Source: CBFFRJ01 sp963530515 (GTDB taxonomy: Bacteria; Pseudomonadota; Gammaproteobacteria; Enterobacterales; Enterobacteriaceae). From it: a stretch of DNA of 64,000 nucleotides. Below, one piece after another: positions 53,786 through 62,808 of this stretch. The translations under genes and the position numbers were made by a program. The notes below the pieces were generated by a model. The model was not told the DNA's origin and ran no database searches. It saw nothing but the letters and a program-made list of their open reading frames with translations. Positions within the stretch are counted from its first letter, which is position 1, and every line of letters begins with the position of its first letter. The DNA is taken from NCBI GenBank assembly GCA_963530515.1, contig CAUSEC010000019.1:1-64000 (forward strand), in the 5' to 3' direction.

Positions 53786-53903
53786 AGTTAATCACCTTAT
53801 GTCAGTAAAGGCTTGTCGCCGATTGACAATCACTATAGGGACCCGTGTTAATACTCGCTATGCTTAAAAGTCGCTATTAATCGTCCCATCGTCCCGAGGT
53901 TGT

Positions 53904-54800
53904 ATGGATCCGCTCTCAGAACTCTTATCGTTACTTAAACCCCAGAGCTACGCTTCGGGCGGACTCGCACTCACACAGAACATGGCGATTGCCTGGCCTT
54001 ATCATGAGGGCATCAAGTGCTACTCCGTGGTGTCTGGTCAATGCTGGTTATCCGTGGAAGGGATGGCTAACAATCTGCTGCTCACTGCCGGGGATTGCTA
54101 TCTTCTGCCGCCCGGACCGGCTTTCACTCTCGCCACCAGCCTGTCCGCTGAGCCTGTCGATTTCGCGACCCTTCGCGCGGAAAAGAAATTGGGTAACACG
54201 GCTGATGGCGGCGGACCCGATGGATGCTTCGTAGTGGGGGGGCATTTTGTTCTGAGCGGGCATCACGCCAGTATGCTGTTGGGCGCACTGCCGCCGATTG
54301 TGCATATCAAAAAAGAAGTCGATAAAACGGCGATGAGGTGGTCGCTTGAACACATGACAAAAGAAGTGCTTAACCCGCAACCCGGCAGTGCGTTGATTAT
54401 CCAGCAGATGGCGTACACCATGTTGATACAGGCGCTGCGTTTACATCTTTGCGACGCGAGCCGTTCCAGTGTGGGGTGGCTTTTTGCGCTGGCCGATAAG
54501 CAACTGAGCGCAGCCATCAGCATTATGCACAGCGATCCTGGCCATAACTGGACGCTGCAAACGCTGGCTGAAAATATAGGGATGTCGCGCTCAAGCTTTG
54601 CCCGACATTTCAAAGAAAAAGTCGGCACCTCACCGATGGAATACCTTACCCGCTGGCGTATGTTGTTGGCCTGCGATCGTCTAAAAAACACCCGTAGCTC
54701 CGTCGCACTGATTGCCAACGCTTTGGGTTACGAGTCAGAAAGCGCATTTGGTAAAGCGTTTAAACGTGTGATGGGCTATTCACCCCGGCAACATCGATAA
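53904..54800 (+). CDS. AraC-family transcriptional regulator (cupin type)
   Basis: The 298-residue protein has an N-terminal cupin-like sensor (GLALTQNMAIAWPYHEGIKCYSVV, AGDCYLLPPGPAFTL) and C-terminal AraC helix-turn-helices (LQTLAENIGMSRSSFARHFKEKVG and IANALGYESESAFGKAFKRVMG). Its likely target is the divergent SDR gene. Confidence 0.84.
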   Translation: MDPLSELLSLLKPQSYASGGLALTQNMAIAWPYHEGIKCYSVVSGQCWLSVEGMANNLLLTAGDCYLLPPGPAFTLATSLSAEPVDFATLRAEKKLGNTADGGGPDGCFVVGGHFVLSGHHASMLLGALPPIVHIKKEVDKTAMRWSLEHMTKEVLNPQPGSALIIQQMAYTMLIQALRLHLCDASRSSVGWLFALADKQLSAAISIMHSDPGHNWTLQTLAENIGMSRSSFARHFKEKVGTSPMEYLTRWRMLLACDRLKNTRSSVALIANALGYESESAFGKAFKRVMGYSPRQHR

Positions 54801-54810
54801 GGTGAAATTT

Positions 54811-54909
54811 ATGAAACTGTACGGTGCGTTTGATGGACGAGACATAACTGAAAATGCCGATGATATCGTGCGCCGTTCAGGCGAAAAGTATCTTTCCTGC
54901 CTCAGATAG
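54811..54909 (+). CDS. Possible 32-codon ORF after the AraC gene
   Basis: An ATG ten bases past the AraC stop, with AGGTG upstream, opens a 32-residue frame (MKLYGAFDGRDITENADDIV...). No domain is recognised. It may be a real small gene coupled to the regulator, or the 5' scrap of a lost gene. Confidence 0.25.
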   Translation: MKLYGAFDGRDITENADDIVRRSGEKYLSCLR

Positions 54910-54973
54910 CAATCGGTGAACAATGCGGGTTTCTGGCACCAGACGGCCTGGCATGGCCGCCTGGAATGGCTCG

Positions 54974-56023
54974 TTACCAGCGCGTTGCCTGCATATCAAT
55001 GACAAAGCGATACTTAACGTCACCCTTAAGCATCCGGGTAAAGGCAGCCTCGATAGCCTCGCCGCCGATCATTTCGATATCGGCGGTAATATTGTGCTCA
55101 CCACAGAAATTCAACATATCCTGGGTTTCCTGAATGCTGCCAATCGACGAACCGCTGATGCTTAAACGGCGAAACACCATCGGCGTAATATCCGGCGACG
55201 CGTGCGGCTGGTCAGGAATGCCGACCAGCACCAGCCGGCCATTGGTTTTCAGCGCTGCCAGATAAGGGTCCAGATCGTGGGGTGCTGCGACACAGTCGAT
55301 AATAAAATCCAGCGAGGTCTGGCAGGCCGCCATTTGCGCGGCGTCGCGCGATACCACGACCCGTTTTACCCCCAGCCGACGGGCATCGTTGCCCTTCTCC
55401 GGGGAGGTGGTAAAGAGCGTTACTTCCGCGCCCATTGCACTGGCCAGCTTCACGGCCATATGGCCTAATCCGCCGAGTCCGACAACGCCCACACGATCGC
55501 CGGCCTTGACGTTGAAATGGCGCAGCGGCGACCAGACTGTTACGCCTGCACACAACAGCGGTGCAACCCCGGCAAGCGGCAGGTTTTGCGGTACAGAAAC
55601 AACAAAATCCTGGCTGACAATCACGTTCTGGGCATAGCCACCCCAGGTGCTGTCGCCGGTATATTTATCAATGCCGTTGTAGGTCGCGGTAAACCCCGCC
55701 TCACAGTACTGCTCTTCGTGCTGCCTGCAGAAATGGCACTCGCGGCAGGAGTCAACCATCACGCCCACACCGACGATATCACCTGGTGTAAACCGGGTGG
55801 CTTCGTCCCCCGTCTCCACGACGCGCCCGACAATCTCATGCCCCGGTACCAGTGGATAGCGGCTCACCGCCCATTCGTTACGCGCCATATGAAGATCGGA
55901 GTGGCACACGCCGCAATAGAGGATCTCGATTTTGACATCCTGTTTTTGTAACGGACGCAGCGAAACCTGGCCTGTTGTTAAGGGCTGTGCGGCGTCGAGT
56001 GCGACTAATGCGTTGATTTTCAT
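54974..56023 (-). CDS. Zinc-dependent NAD(P)-linked alcohol dehydrogenase (YahK-like)
   Basis: The 349-residue protein has catalytic zinc ligands in YCGVCHSDLH and GHE, the structural-zinc cluster CRECHFCRQHEEQYC, and the cofactor motif GLGGLGHMAVKLA. This is the CAD/YahK branch, which reduces aldehydes broadly using NADPH. It is divergent from an HxlR-type regulator with a clear palindrome between them, so it is probably induced by reactive aldehydes. Confidence 0.88.
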   Translation of the reverse strand: MKINALVALDAAQPLTTGQVSLRPLQKQDVKIEILYCGVCHSDLHMARNEWAVSRYPLVPGHEIVGRVVETGDEATRFTPGDIVGVGVMVDSCRECHFCRQHEEQYCEAGFTATYNGIDKYTGDSTWGGYAQNVIVSQDFVVSVPQNLPLAGVAPLLCAGVTVWSPLRHFNVKAGDRVGVVGLGGLGHMAVKLASAMGAEVTLFTTSPEKGNDARRLGVKRVVVSRDAAQMAACQTSLDFIIDCVAAPHDLDPYLAALKTNGRLVLVGIPDQPHASPDITPMVFRRLSISGSSIGSIQETQDMLNFCGEHNITADIEMIGGEAIEAAFTRMLKGDVKYRFVIDMQATRW

Positions 56024-56099
56024 CTTACCTCTGGAATGTGCTGGTTGTGGCTAACAGAAGGGGGCAGACTATAGTCAACAAGGTTCTATATTGATAGTA

Positions 56100-56115
56100 G
56101 TCACCATTTGGTGAC
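56100..56115. promoter_or_regulatory. Operator between alcohol dehydrogenase and HxlR genes
   Basis: GTCACCA and TGGTGAC form a perfect 7-base inverted repeat with a 2-base spacer, 21 bases before the HxlR ATG. It is a likely binding site for the HxlR protein, controlling both genes. Confidence 0.65.
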
Positions 56116-56135
56116 CATAAACAGAGGACAGCACG

Positions 56136-56522
56136 ATGCCTGCGTGGGTTGAGGGTAAACTTTTTTTCTATGCGGACGCACCGCCGCGCCGTCTGATGGC
56201 GCTCTTCTCCGTTAAATGGAGCACGATGGTGCTGCATGCGCTGTACCACTGGCCGGATGAACGCGCGCGCACCGGCGAGTTACAACGTAGCCTGCAAGGG
56301 ATTTCCCGGAAGATGCTTTTCCAGACGCTGAAAGAGCTGGAGATGCGAGGGCTGATTGCCCGCCACGTGTATGACGTGGTCCCCCCCAAAGTCGATTACC
56401 GCCTGACCCCACTAGGTAAAACCTTTGCCGAACCCATTGAGCAAATGTACCAGTGGGGTTTAGAAAATCAGGCTGCGCTGGATGAAATGGAAGCCTGTTA
56501 TCAGACGGCGGTATCCTGCTGA
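56136..56522 (+). CDS. HxlR-family winged-helix regulator
   Basis: The 128-residue protein has the HxlR core (LMALFSVKWSTMVLHALYHWPDERARTGELQ, ISRKMLFQTLKELEMRGLIAR, VDYRLTPLGKTFAEPI). HxlR regulators respond to aldehydes, quinones and other electrophiles. It is divergent from the alcohol dehydrogenase gene. Confidence 0.86.
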   Translation: MPAWVEGKLFFYADAPPRRLMALFSVKWSTMVLHALYHWPDERARTGELQRSLQGISRKMLFQTLKELEMRGLIARHVYDVVPPKVDYRLTPLGKTFAEPIEQMYQWGLENQAALDEMEACYQTAVSC

Positions 56523-56573
56523 GGGCTTTGCGAACTGGGTTGCTATTTTTATGAATAAACAGGAGTTAATACG

Positions 56574-56783
56574 TTGAAAATTGACTGGCATAGCGCAGTG
56601 CTTACCCCCTCTACGGTTGTCGATAAACACTATAAAAACACGCAAAACGTGCGTCGTTTCATGACGGAGCAGTGCGGGGAACAATTCCGTTTCGATCGCG
56701 AATTCATGGCCTGGATTCGCGATGGTATCCCCAAAAATCTGGGCGACGTGGTAAAGGAGTGGAAGCGCAGGCAAGGGCAATAA
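56574..56783 (+). CDS. DUF6434-type small protein
   Basis: The 69-residue protein reads MKIDWHSAVLTPSTVVDKHYKNTQNVRRFM, then GEQFRFDREFMAWI and TLGD-like NLGDVVKEWKRR. This matches the small DUF6434 family often found near or fused to SAP-like domains. Function unknown. It uses a TTG start with AGGAG eight bases upstream. It follows the HxlR gene by about 50 bases. Confidence 0.65.
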   Translation: MKIDWHSAVLTPSTVVDKHYKNTQNVRRFMTEQCGEQFRFDREFMAWIRDGIPKNLGDVVKEWKRRQGQ

Positions 56784-56816
56784 AGGCAAAATTTCCCCTC
56801 CCTGGGCGAACAGCGT

Positions 56817-57254
56817 TTATAAGGATTTCTTCATAAATATCCGACTGGTTCCTTCAGGTTTGCAGTCGATACGTCCGAATTCTTCCCACCCGTGCTTTTT
56901 ATAGAAGTCCGGGGCCTGAAAGCTAATGGTGTACAAGAAGGCAGCGGTACAACCCCTTTTTCTGCCTTCCTCTTCAAAGCGCAGAAGGATTTCAGTACCC
57001 AGCCCCATTTTTCGTAATGCGGGCGGAAGATAGAAAAGGTCAATAAAGAGAAGCCCCAAAGAAGAACGTCCCTGCATTCCCCCCAACACTTCACCATTTT
57101 TCGCTGATTTTATTAATACGGATAACGGCTGGCGGTCACTCATTCCAGTGATTAAGTCATTGAAATTATTTAGACCTTCCTCAATCGGCAGTAATTGCTC
57201 TGCATCGGGATTCATGCAGACTTCTAAACGTATCTCTTCGACTGAGTCACTCAT
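56817..57254 (-). CDS. GNAT-family acetyltransferase
   Basis: The product is about 145 residues with the acetyl-CoA motif LPPALRKMGLGTEILLRFEEEGRKRG and the C-terminal FYKKHGWEEFGRI. The start at 57254 has AAGGA about eight bases upstream; a TTG 18 bases earlier is less likely. Acceptor unknown. Confidence 0.8.
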   Translation of the reverse strand: MSDSVEEIRLEVCMNPDAEQLLPIEEGLNNFNDLITGMSDRQPLSVLIKSAKNGEVLGGMQGRSSLGLLFIDLFYLPPALRKMGLGTEILLRFEEEGRKRGCTAAFLYTISFQAPDFYKKHGWEEFGRIDCKPEGTSRIFMKKSL

Positions 57255-57384
57255 TTTCGATGTCCTTGCCAATTAAACAACTGTTTAAATATACAGTTTT
57301 TGGTTGCAATCTCCAGCATTTTGTCGTTTATGATTAGCATTGATACCAGGCATTAGGAATGCCCACTTTATTTAAGGAGTTCGC

Positions 57385-57690
57385 ATGCTAAAAGTGATTG
57401 CCGAAGATTTCATTAAACCCGAATGTGTCGACATCGTTCTTCCTCTCTACCGCGAACTCGTCGCGGCAACGAAGAAAGAACCTCTCTGTATTGCCTATGA
57501 TTTGTATCGGGACGAAAAGGATCCTGGGCATTTTATTTTTATTGAAGAGTGGCCAGACAGGGCAGCGCTCGATGCGCATTGCGACAGCGAGCATTTCAAA
57601 CGGCTGGTGCCATTAATTAATCAGCATGCGAGCAAAGCGGCTACGTTCATTATGATGAACGATAAAGTGGATCCGCAGAAAGCGTTGTAA
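57385..57690 (+). CDS. ABM-domain quinol monooxygenase-like protein (YgiN-like)
   Basis: The 101-residue protein has the antibiotic-biosynthesis-monooxygenase fold: VIAEDFIKPECVDIVLPLYRELVAATKKEPLCIAYDLY, then FIFIEEWPDRAALDAHCDSEHFKRL. Such dimeric ferredoxin-fold enzymes oxidise quinols or act in redox stress. AAGGAG lies six bases before the ATG. Confidence 0.8.
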   Translation: MLKVIAEDFIKPECVDIVLPLYRELVAATKKEPLCIAYDLYRDEKDPGHFIFIEEWPDRAALDAHCDSEHFKRLVPLINQHASKAATFIMMNDKVDPQKAL

Positions 57691-57726
57691 CTTGACCCTC
57701 ATCGGATTTTTTTGCCCGCGTTTCAG

Positions 57727-58062
57727 TTATGGGAAATAGAACCATGCTTTTGAGATAAGACCTTCTTCAACTTCAAAGACAGCCATACTCTCAATGGGCT
57801 CAGGAGATAAGCCGTATATCAATTCGTGGTCGAAAACTTTATTTCCCAGCACGGTTCTGGAGATAAGCTCAGCTCTCAGTTTTGGATTGTTGAAACGATG
57901 GTTAACGTAAAAATCACGTAGCGATGATTTGCCAGTGGTTGTTGGGCTTTCGGTTGGCATCCGATACCCTTTAAATTCATCGGCAAAACAAGACATAAAC
58001 GCTTCAATATCATGAGCATTGTAGGCTTCAAACTGTGCTTTAACAGGTGTCGCTACCGACAT
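57727..58062 (-). CDS. SnoaL-like / NTF2-fold protein
   Basis: The product is about 111 residues with the SnoaL-like pattern VKAQFEAYNAHDIEAFMSCFADEFKGYRMP, LRDFYVNHRF and a C-terminal EEGLISKAWFYFP. The ATG at 58062 follows a GGGG stretch; an ATG 15 bases upstream is also in frame. It could be a small isomerase or hydrolase, or have no catalytic role. Confidence 0.72.
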   Translation of the reverse strand: MSVATPVKAQFEAYNAHDIEAFMSCFADEFKGYRMPTESPTTTGKSSLRDFYVNHRFNNPKLRAELISRTVLGNKVFDHELIYGLSPEPIESMAVFEVEEGLISKAWFYFP

Positions 58063-58155
58063 ATTCACCCCATCCATTAATGTTTAATTATTCATTTAAT
58101 TAGCATATAAAATCACATATTGAGAATGAATACAAAGCAGAACGCACGCCAGACT

Positions 58156-58953
58156 TCAGGCGTGCGTTTGTTCGCTTACGTCATCATGCTCTGCGCGCAA
58201 TTTACACTTGCCTGGTGAGTAGCCGAATTTACGCATAAAGGCGCGAGAAAAGGCCTCGGCACTGCCAAAGCCAACCATTGCAGCGACAGACTTGACGCTT
58301 CGGCCGGACCGCAAATGGGCTGCCCCTAAGGCTAAACGCCAACCGGTCAAATACGCACCGGGTGGTTCACCGACGGTTTTCTTGAAGATTTCAATGAACT
58401 GCGCGCGGGATATTCCCGAGATAGCGCAGAGGTCGGGGATCTGCCACTTCCGTGCAGGATCATCGTGTATCGCGACAAGGCTCATATGCAGTTTAGGGTG
58501 GGCAAGCCCCGCTAATAATCCTGCATCAACGGTACCCCTTGCGATGGCTCGCCGTATGGCCAACACCACGACGACCTCACACAGGCGCGTCTGCACGGTT
58601 CCACAACCGCAACGGGGAACCTCGATCTCCGCGACAATTAACTCTGCCAGGCCACGCAATTGCGGCATCTCGTCGATGGAAAAACGCAGCTCGTCGGGCA
58701 GTGCACCCACCAGTGGATTGGCGCTGCCACCAAAATCAACCCTGGCGGCAGCGCATAACCTTGCCCCGACGGGCAGACCGCCAGACTTTCTGGCACGGTA
58801 GAGCAAATGGCTCGGCGCGCCTGATCCATTAGTATCGATGATAAGAAGGTTCGCCGAAGCGGCCGAATCACAATGCTCCACCCGCAGGGGGAAGGCCTGC
58901 AGGAAGGCGGTTAAGCGATCATATCTTCGTGGCATATTCAGACTTTCAATCAT
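58156..58953 (-). CDS. AraC-family transcriptional regulator
   Basis: The 265-residue protein has an N-terminal cupin-type sensor and C-terminal helix-turn-helices (IPDLCAISGISRAQFIEIFKKTVG and VAAMVGFGSAEAFSRAFMRKFG). It is divergent from a methyltransferase gene across about 80 bases and is the likely regulator of it. Confidence 0.83.
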   Translation of the reverse strand: MIESLNMPRRYDRLTAFLQAFPLRVEHCDSAASANLLIIDTNGSGAPSHLLYRARKSGGLPVGARLCAAARVDFGGSANPLVGALPDELRFSIDEMPQLRGLAELIVAEIEVPRCGCGTVQTRLCEVVVVLAIRRAIARGTVDAGLLAGLAHPKLHMSLVAIHDDPARKWQIPDLCAISGISRAQFIEIFKKTVGEPPGAYLTGWRLALGAAHLRSGRSVKSVAAMVGFGSAEAFSRAFMRKFGYSPGKCKLRAEHDDVSEQTHA

Positions 58954-59035
58954 GTTTTTTACGAACGTTATTACCGTGAATCTTTTATTCTACTTCAACA
59001 CACTATGATGACCTAAACGATTGACTGGAGAAGCC

Positions 59036-59752
59036 ATGACCCAAGATTCTGCCGCTAAATTTGACGCTGCCCGTGCAGGGGAATACGCGCGACAAAGCCG
59101 GATTGCTCTGGCCGGATATGATGCCTGCCATGAGCTTTCCGCCTGCATGCTCTCTGCTGCGCTCGGGGAAGGAAAGACTGCACGTGTGTTGGTGGTGGGT
59201 GCCGGAGGAACGGCAGGTGAAATCATCGCCTCTGCGACACTTGCGCCGCACTGGTCTTTTGTCGCCGTCGACCCTTCGCAACCGATGCTGGAACTTGCCC
59301 GCGCGAATGTGGCCAGTGCAGGAGTGGCAAGCCGGGTGGAAACCGTGCTCGGTGCGGTCGCGGATTTAGAAGATTCACCCGTATTTGATGCCGCCATCAT
59401 GATTGGCGTCTTGCACCATCTGCCCGGCGACAGGGCGAAGCAGGATATTCTGGCCCAGATTGCCCTGCGCCTGAAACCGGGCGCGCCGCTAGTCGTTGCT
59501 GGAAACTATCGTGCTTACGCTTCGCAACCCTTGCTGATGGCTGCATGGGCAAATCGCTGGCGAATGAACGGTGCCGGGCCGGAAGAACTTCAGTCTAAAA
59601 TGAACAAAATTTTGCAAGGCGCTGAGCCCCCTCAGTCGGAAGAAGCTGTTTTTACCCTGCTCAGTGAAGCGGGCTTTAAAGAACCCATTCGCTTCTTTTC
59701 CAGCCTGTTCTGGGGAGCCTGGCTGGCCCGGCGTGTACCAGCTACGCCGTGA
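59036..59752 (+). CDS. Class I SAM-dependent methyltransferase
   Basis: The product is about 238 residues with the AdoMet motif I VLVVGAGGTAGEIIASA, motif II FVAVDPSQPMLELAR and a post-motif IGVLHHLPGD. The ATG at 59036 is chosen because GGAG lies five bases upstream; a TTG 15 bases earlier is less likely. It is probably a small-molecule methyltransferase. Substrate unknown. Confidence 0.84.
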   Translation: MTQDSAAKFDAARAGEYARQSRIALAGYDACHELSACMLSAALGEGKTARVLVVGAGGTAGEIIASATLAPHWSFVAVDPSQPMLELARANVASAGVASRVETVLGAVADLEDSPVFDAAIMIGVLHHLPGDRAKQDILAQIALRLKPGAPLVVAGNYRAYASQPLLMAAWANRWRMNGAGPEELQSKMNKILQGAEPPQSEEAVFTLLSEAGFKEPIRFFSSLFWGAWLARRVPATP

Positions 59753-59868
59753 TTAACCTGTGCCGGGGCGGCACCTGTGCTGAAACTCCGGCGAATGAAA
59801 TTTGTCGTTTTAAGCCATCATTTGCCCGCGCGGCAATTTTCAGCGAGGAGCGACAGTCAATGTATCAA

Positions 59869-60156
59869 CTATGTCAGCAAAAAATGAGTAAGTATTGCGA
59901 AGAGATACAATCCCAGTACCCCTTGTATGATTCGAAAAAACCATCTGACATAACGCCATGCATAGCGTTCTTTGGCGTCGGCTTCTGCGATGGCAGGGTC
60001 AGAATATTTTTTTTTCTTTTTTCTGAATAAATCGCTGAGCCAAAGAATAAGAAAAATGGCAATGATGACTTTCAGATAGAGGGGGTTATGCACTGATAGA
60101 GACTCCAGCTTAAATTTCGTATAAGCAAAATGGCTAAATGCCAGACCAGTATCCAC
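59869..60156 (-). CDS. Possible small inner-membrane protein
   Basis: A 95-codon frame encodes two hydrophobic helices (about 27-43, LYLKVIIAIFLILWLSDLF, and 72-94, FRIIQGVLGLYLFAILTHFLLT) joined by a basic, charged loop (RKKKKKYSDPAIAEADAKERYAWRYVRW). The GTG start is uncertain and no good ribosome binding site is seen. The helix-loop-helix layout looks real; no family is recognised. Confidence 0.4.
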   Translation of the reverse strand: MDTGLAFSHFAYTKFKLESLSVHNPLYLKVIIAIFLILWLSDLFRKKKKKYSDPAIAEADAKERYAWRYVRWFFRIIQGVLGLYLFAILTHFLLT

Positions 60157-60400
60157 TCATCATACAGGCTTAAAAAGAGCCTGGGTATGGGGTTTTTATT
60201 GGGGAATGGCCAGACAATGCAGCATTCACTGAATAAAACAGGACACAGTTGTGTGGCGAAATAAATGACTGGCGCGAACGATCATCACCGCCAATTCCCT
60301 CGACCCATGTTATTTGCGACCTGGCCCTCACGCACGCTGTCTATGCCTTTCCCCTCTAAAAACGCAACCCGGTAATTAAATTACAGATGTGGGCAGAAGA

Positions 60401-61822
60401 CTATGATGGGATAGCCCGAACCGTGGTTGTTTTCGGCGTTTGGGTATTAGCATCTACGGTCACAATGCATGTATTTCCGTGGGTACCATCGGTGCCGAAA
60501 GACATAACGACTGTCGGATTTTCAGCCGGGTATGCCAGAATGTACATCAACGGAACATAGATGATGCTGTCCATGTTGATTCCGTTGTAAGTCACGCTAT
60601 TGTCGTTGTTGACCGTCAACGTGTCTTTATTACTGTTCGTCATTGGCAGGCCCCCGAATACAGACAATGGAACCGGATTAAACGGGGTATAACCGCTGAT
60701 ATTCTGGTTATTAATTGTTCCGCTTATTGAAACCAGAGAACCGTTCTTTGGCGTATATTTCCGGGTCAATGTCAGGTTGATTTTCTGTTGTGGCATGCTC
60801 AGCGTCTCACCGTCGAAACTCATGGTGAAAGGGTTGAAATAATATCCCTGAGAAGAGACACCATCGATCGATACGCTAATCAAGACATAAGTCAGATCCC
60901 ACTGCGTATTTGCAAGCAGTGAGGCATATTGAGCCTGAATGGAGACAAACCCCCGGGCAAAGCCAGTACCAGAAATCGGGTAATAACCGCTGAAATCAGC
61001 CAGTGCACTGTTGCTGAGATCATACAGTTCAATCGGAACAGTCGGTGCGCAGGGAATGGTCTGCAACTGCCTGGCTACCAGCGAGGTTCCCGTCGTCATA
61101 TTGTTACAGGCAAAACCCTTATTAGCGGCGGTGCCCATAATAAGATTTACAGAGTCGCTGCCTTGCATGAAAGTGAAGTAATACATATTCATATTGTATG
61201 CATAGGTCGTTACCGGGCTCAGTTGCCCGCTGTTGCTCCCGTAGTCGTAGGAAAGCTCATTTTCTGAACCAATGCTCATGACCTTGATCGGCGTGGTATT
61301 CGAGGTCGTAACATAATAGTTACCCGCAAAAAGAGGAGCAGAAATCGGATTGTTGTAAGTCGATCCTGATACGGGTGTCGCGGGCTGACCGGGCAGTGTG
61401 ATATTACCCGTGCAGGACGCAACCGGGCCATAGCTCTCTTCGGTGCGGCTGAAGGTGAGATTGATGACAAGCCCAGTCCCTTCCCAAACCTGATTCAGGG
61501 TGATCCCGTCAAACGTTCCTGTAAAGGCATAGCGTGTAGCACGTGTTCCATCCAGCGAGACTATCAATGTTAGGTCAAATCGCGGCTCCGCTGATTCAGG
61601 GGTGATCACCATATTGGTATCCACCGCAAAGAAAGCTCCCGCAGCATTGCTAAGTGTGTAGTAGCCATTGAAGGGTATGAGCATTGGGGTATCGGGATTG
61701 ACGGGAATGATTACGGAAGGCGTCTGGGTTATCAGTTGGTGATGATAGGTTGTTGTTTCTGCTGAAAGAACAGAGCGCTGCGTGGATGATAGAATATTGT
61801 CTTTCATGAGCTGTGTATTCAT
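60401..61822 (-). CDS. Unknown protein with two tandem ~215-residue repeats
   Basis: The 473-residue protein (start at 61822 with GGAG ten bases upstream) contains two long, diverged repeats. The first runs from about FNGYYTLSNAAGAFF to LVARQLQTIPC, the second from FSGYYPISGTGFARGF to TTTVRAIPS. Each has FDG-x-TL, a T-G-N/T-I turn, a stretch resembling YNNPI/YTPFNPVPL, and a late Cys-Asn or Thr-Cys segment. Composition (Ser, Thr, Asn, Tyr, few charges) suggests a beta-rich fold. There is no signal peptide; the N-terminus is Gln/Ser/Thr-rich. I recognise no family. It could be a secreted effector, adhesin or lectin-like protein, without direct support. Confidence 0.7.
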   Translation of the reverse strand: MNTQLMKDNILSSTQRSVLSAETTTYHHQLITQTPSVIIPVNPDTPMLIPFNGYYTLSNAAGAFFAVDTNMVITPESAEPRFDLTLIVSLDGTRATRYAFTGTFDGITLNQVWEGTGLVINLTFSRTEESYGPVASCTGNITLPGQPATPVSGSTYNNPISAPLFAGNYYVTTSNTTPIKVMSIGSENELSYDYGSNSGQLSPVTTYAYNMNMYYFTFMQGSDSVNLIMGTAANKGFACNNMTTGTSLVARQLQTIPCAPTVPIELYDLSNSALADFSGYYPISGTGFARGFVSIQAQYASLLANTQWDLTYVLISVSIDGVSSQGYYFNPFTMSFDGETLSMPQQKINLTLTRKYTPKNGSLVSISGTINNQNISGYTPFNPVPLSVFGGLPMTNSNKDTLTVNNDNSVTYNGINMDSIIYVPLMYILAYPAENPTVVMSFGTDGTHGNTCIVTVDANTQTPKTTTVRAIPS

Positions 61823-62001
61823 GGTGAGCTTTCTCCAGATATGGATAGAAATTTCAATGGGTACAGCCGACAATTGCGGATTCACTATTAAACGTGGAAC
61901 AGTATAACCGTCAATTCCACATTGTTTATCTGGTTATGTGAAAGGTTGTAGTTAAAATTGTGAAATTTCCGGTTTGTGATCTGTTCACACTCATAAAAAA
62001 A

Positions 62002-62448
62002 TCAATTGCCCGGCAGCTCATCGGATAAAAAAACATTCACTGCCAGCACATCAAAGGTAATATTTTCGGATAAAAACTGAATGCTGAAATGCCTGAACGC
62101 CGGTGGTTCCTGACTCGACATGATATTCCATTTTTTCAGGCTATCTCTGAGCCACTCTGAATATGTAAACTCCGTCAGCTTTCCTAACGCAAATTCACTC
62201 TGGGCGCCTTCAAACTCAAAAATTGAACCTCCAGGGAACGGCTCCCGAATGAAACATCGCGCATACGTGAACGTAATCTCACGCCTTAAAGCCAGTACAA
62301 CGTCTTCGTGATTAACGAAAATCTCTTTTTCATAATCCACATCGAATATTAAATCCACCCCGGCAGAGCGGAACGATACCTTTGACTCACCATACCCTGG
62401 TAGCCACTCATAGGGATCCAGTATCAATTTTGGACGTCCTTTTTTCAT
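62002..62448 (-). CDS. Unknown small soluble protein
   Basis: The 148-residue protein (MKKGRPKLILDPYEWLPGYGES...) is acidic and soluble, with no signal or membrane segment and no recognised domain. The ATG has AAAAGGTG upstream. AT-rich codon use and its place next to another unknown gene suggest acquisition. Its size and isolation are compatible with an immunity-type or other accessory protein, but nothing identifies one. Confidence 0.55.
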   Translation of the reverse strand: MKKGRPKLILDPYEWLPGYGESKVSFRSAGVDLIFDVDYEKEIFVNHEDVVLALRREITFTYARCFIREPFPGGSIFEFEGAQSEFALGKLTEFTYSEWLRDSLKKWNIMSSQEPPAFRHFSIQFLSENITFDVLAVNVFLSDELPGN

Positions 62449-62494
62449 GTAAACACCTTTTGTGAGTTGCTAAACGCCTGTCAGCGTAATTGTG

Positions 62495-62692
62495 TTACGT
62501 TTTAACGGGATCTGCTGCGAAGTCATCAAAATAACTTGCAACACCCGCGTCCGTTGGTAAGTTCAAAGGGGCGTTGCCTTGGAACAGAGAATACGTATTA
62601 GCAACACGCCGGAACAGAAAGTAACTAGAGAGGGCAGAGTTAAGCAAGGTCATAATTTGCATGATTTCGCCAGAATGTTCGACAGATATCAT
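62495..62692 (-). CDS. Doubtful 65-codon ORF
   Basis: A short frame (MISVEHSGEIMQIMTLLNSALSSYFLF...) with GGTGAG upstream of the ATG. No family is recognised; it may be the end of a truncated gene. Confidence 0.22.
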   Translation of the reverse strand: MISVEHSGEIMQIMTLLNSALSSYFLFRRVANTYSLFQGNAPLNLPTDAGVASYFDDFAADPVKT

Positions 62693-62808
62693 TCGTTTCT
62701 CACCATTGAATCACATTCAATCGACTGTTACCGCTAAGTTCATACCTGCTGCGTCAGAAAGTTTTCACTGTCTAAAATAAGTTTGTTTTTACGCTTAATG
62801 GAAAATTC

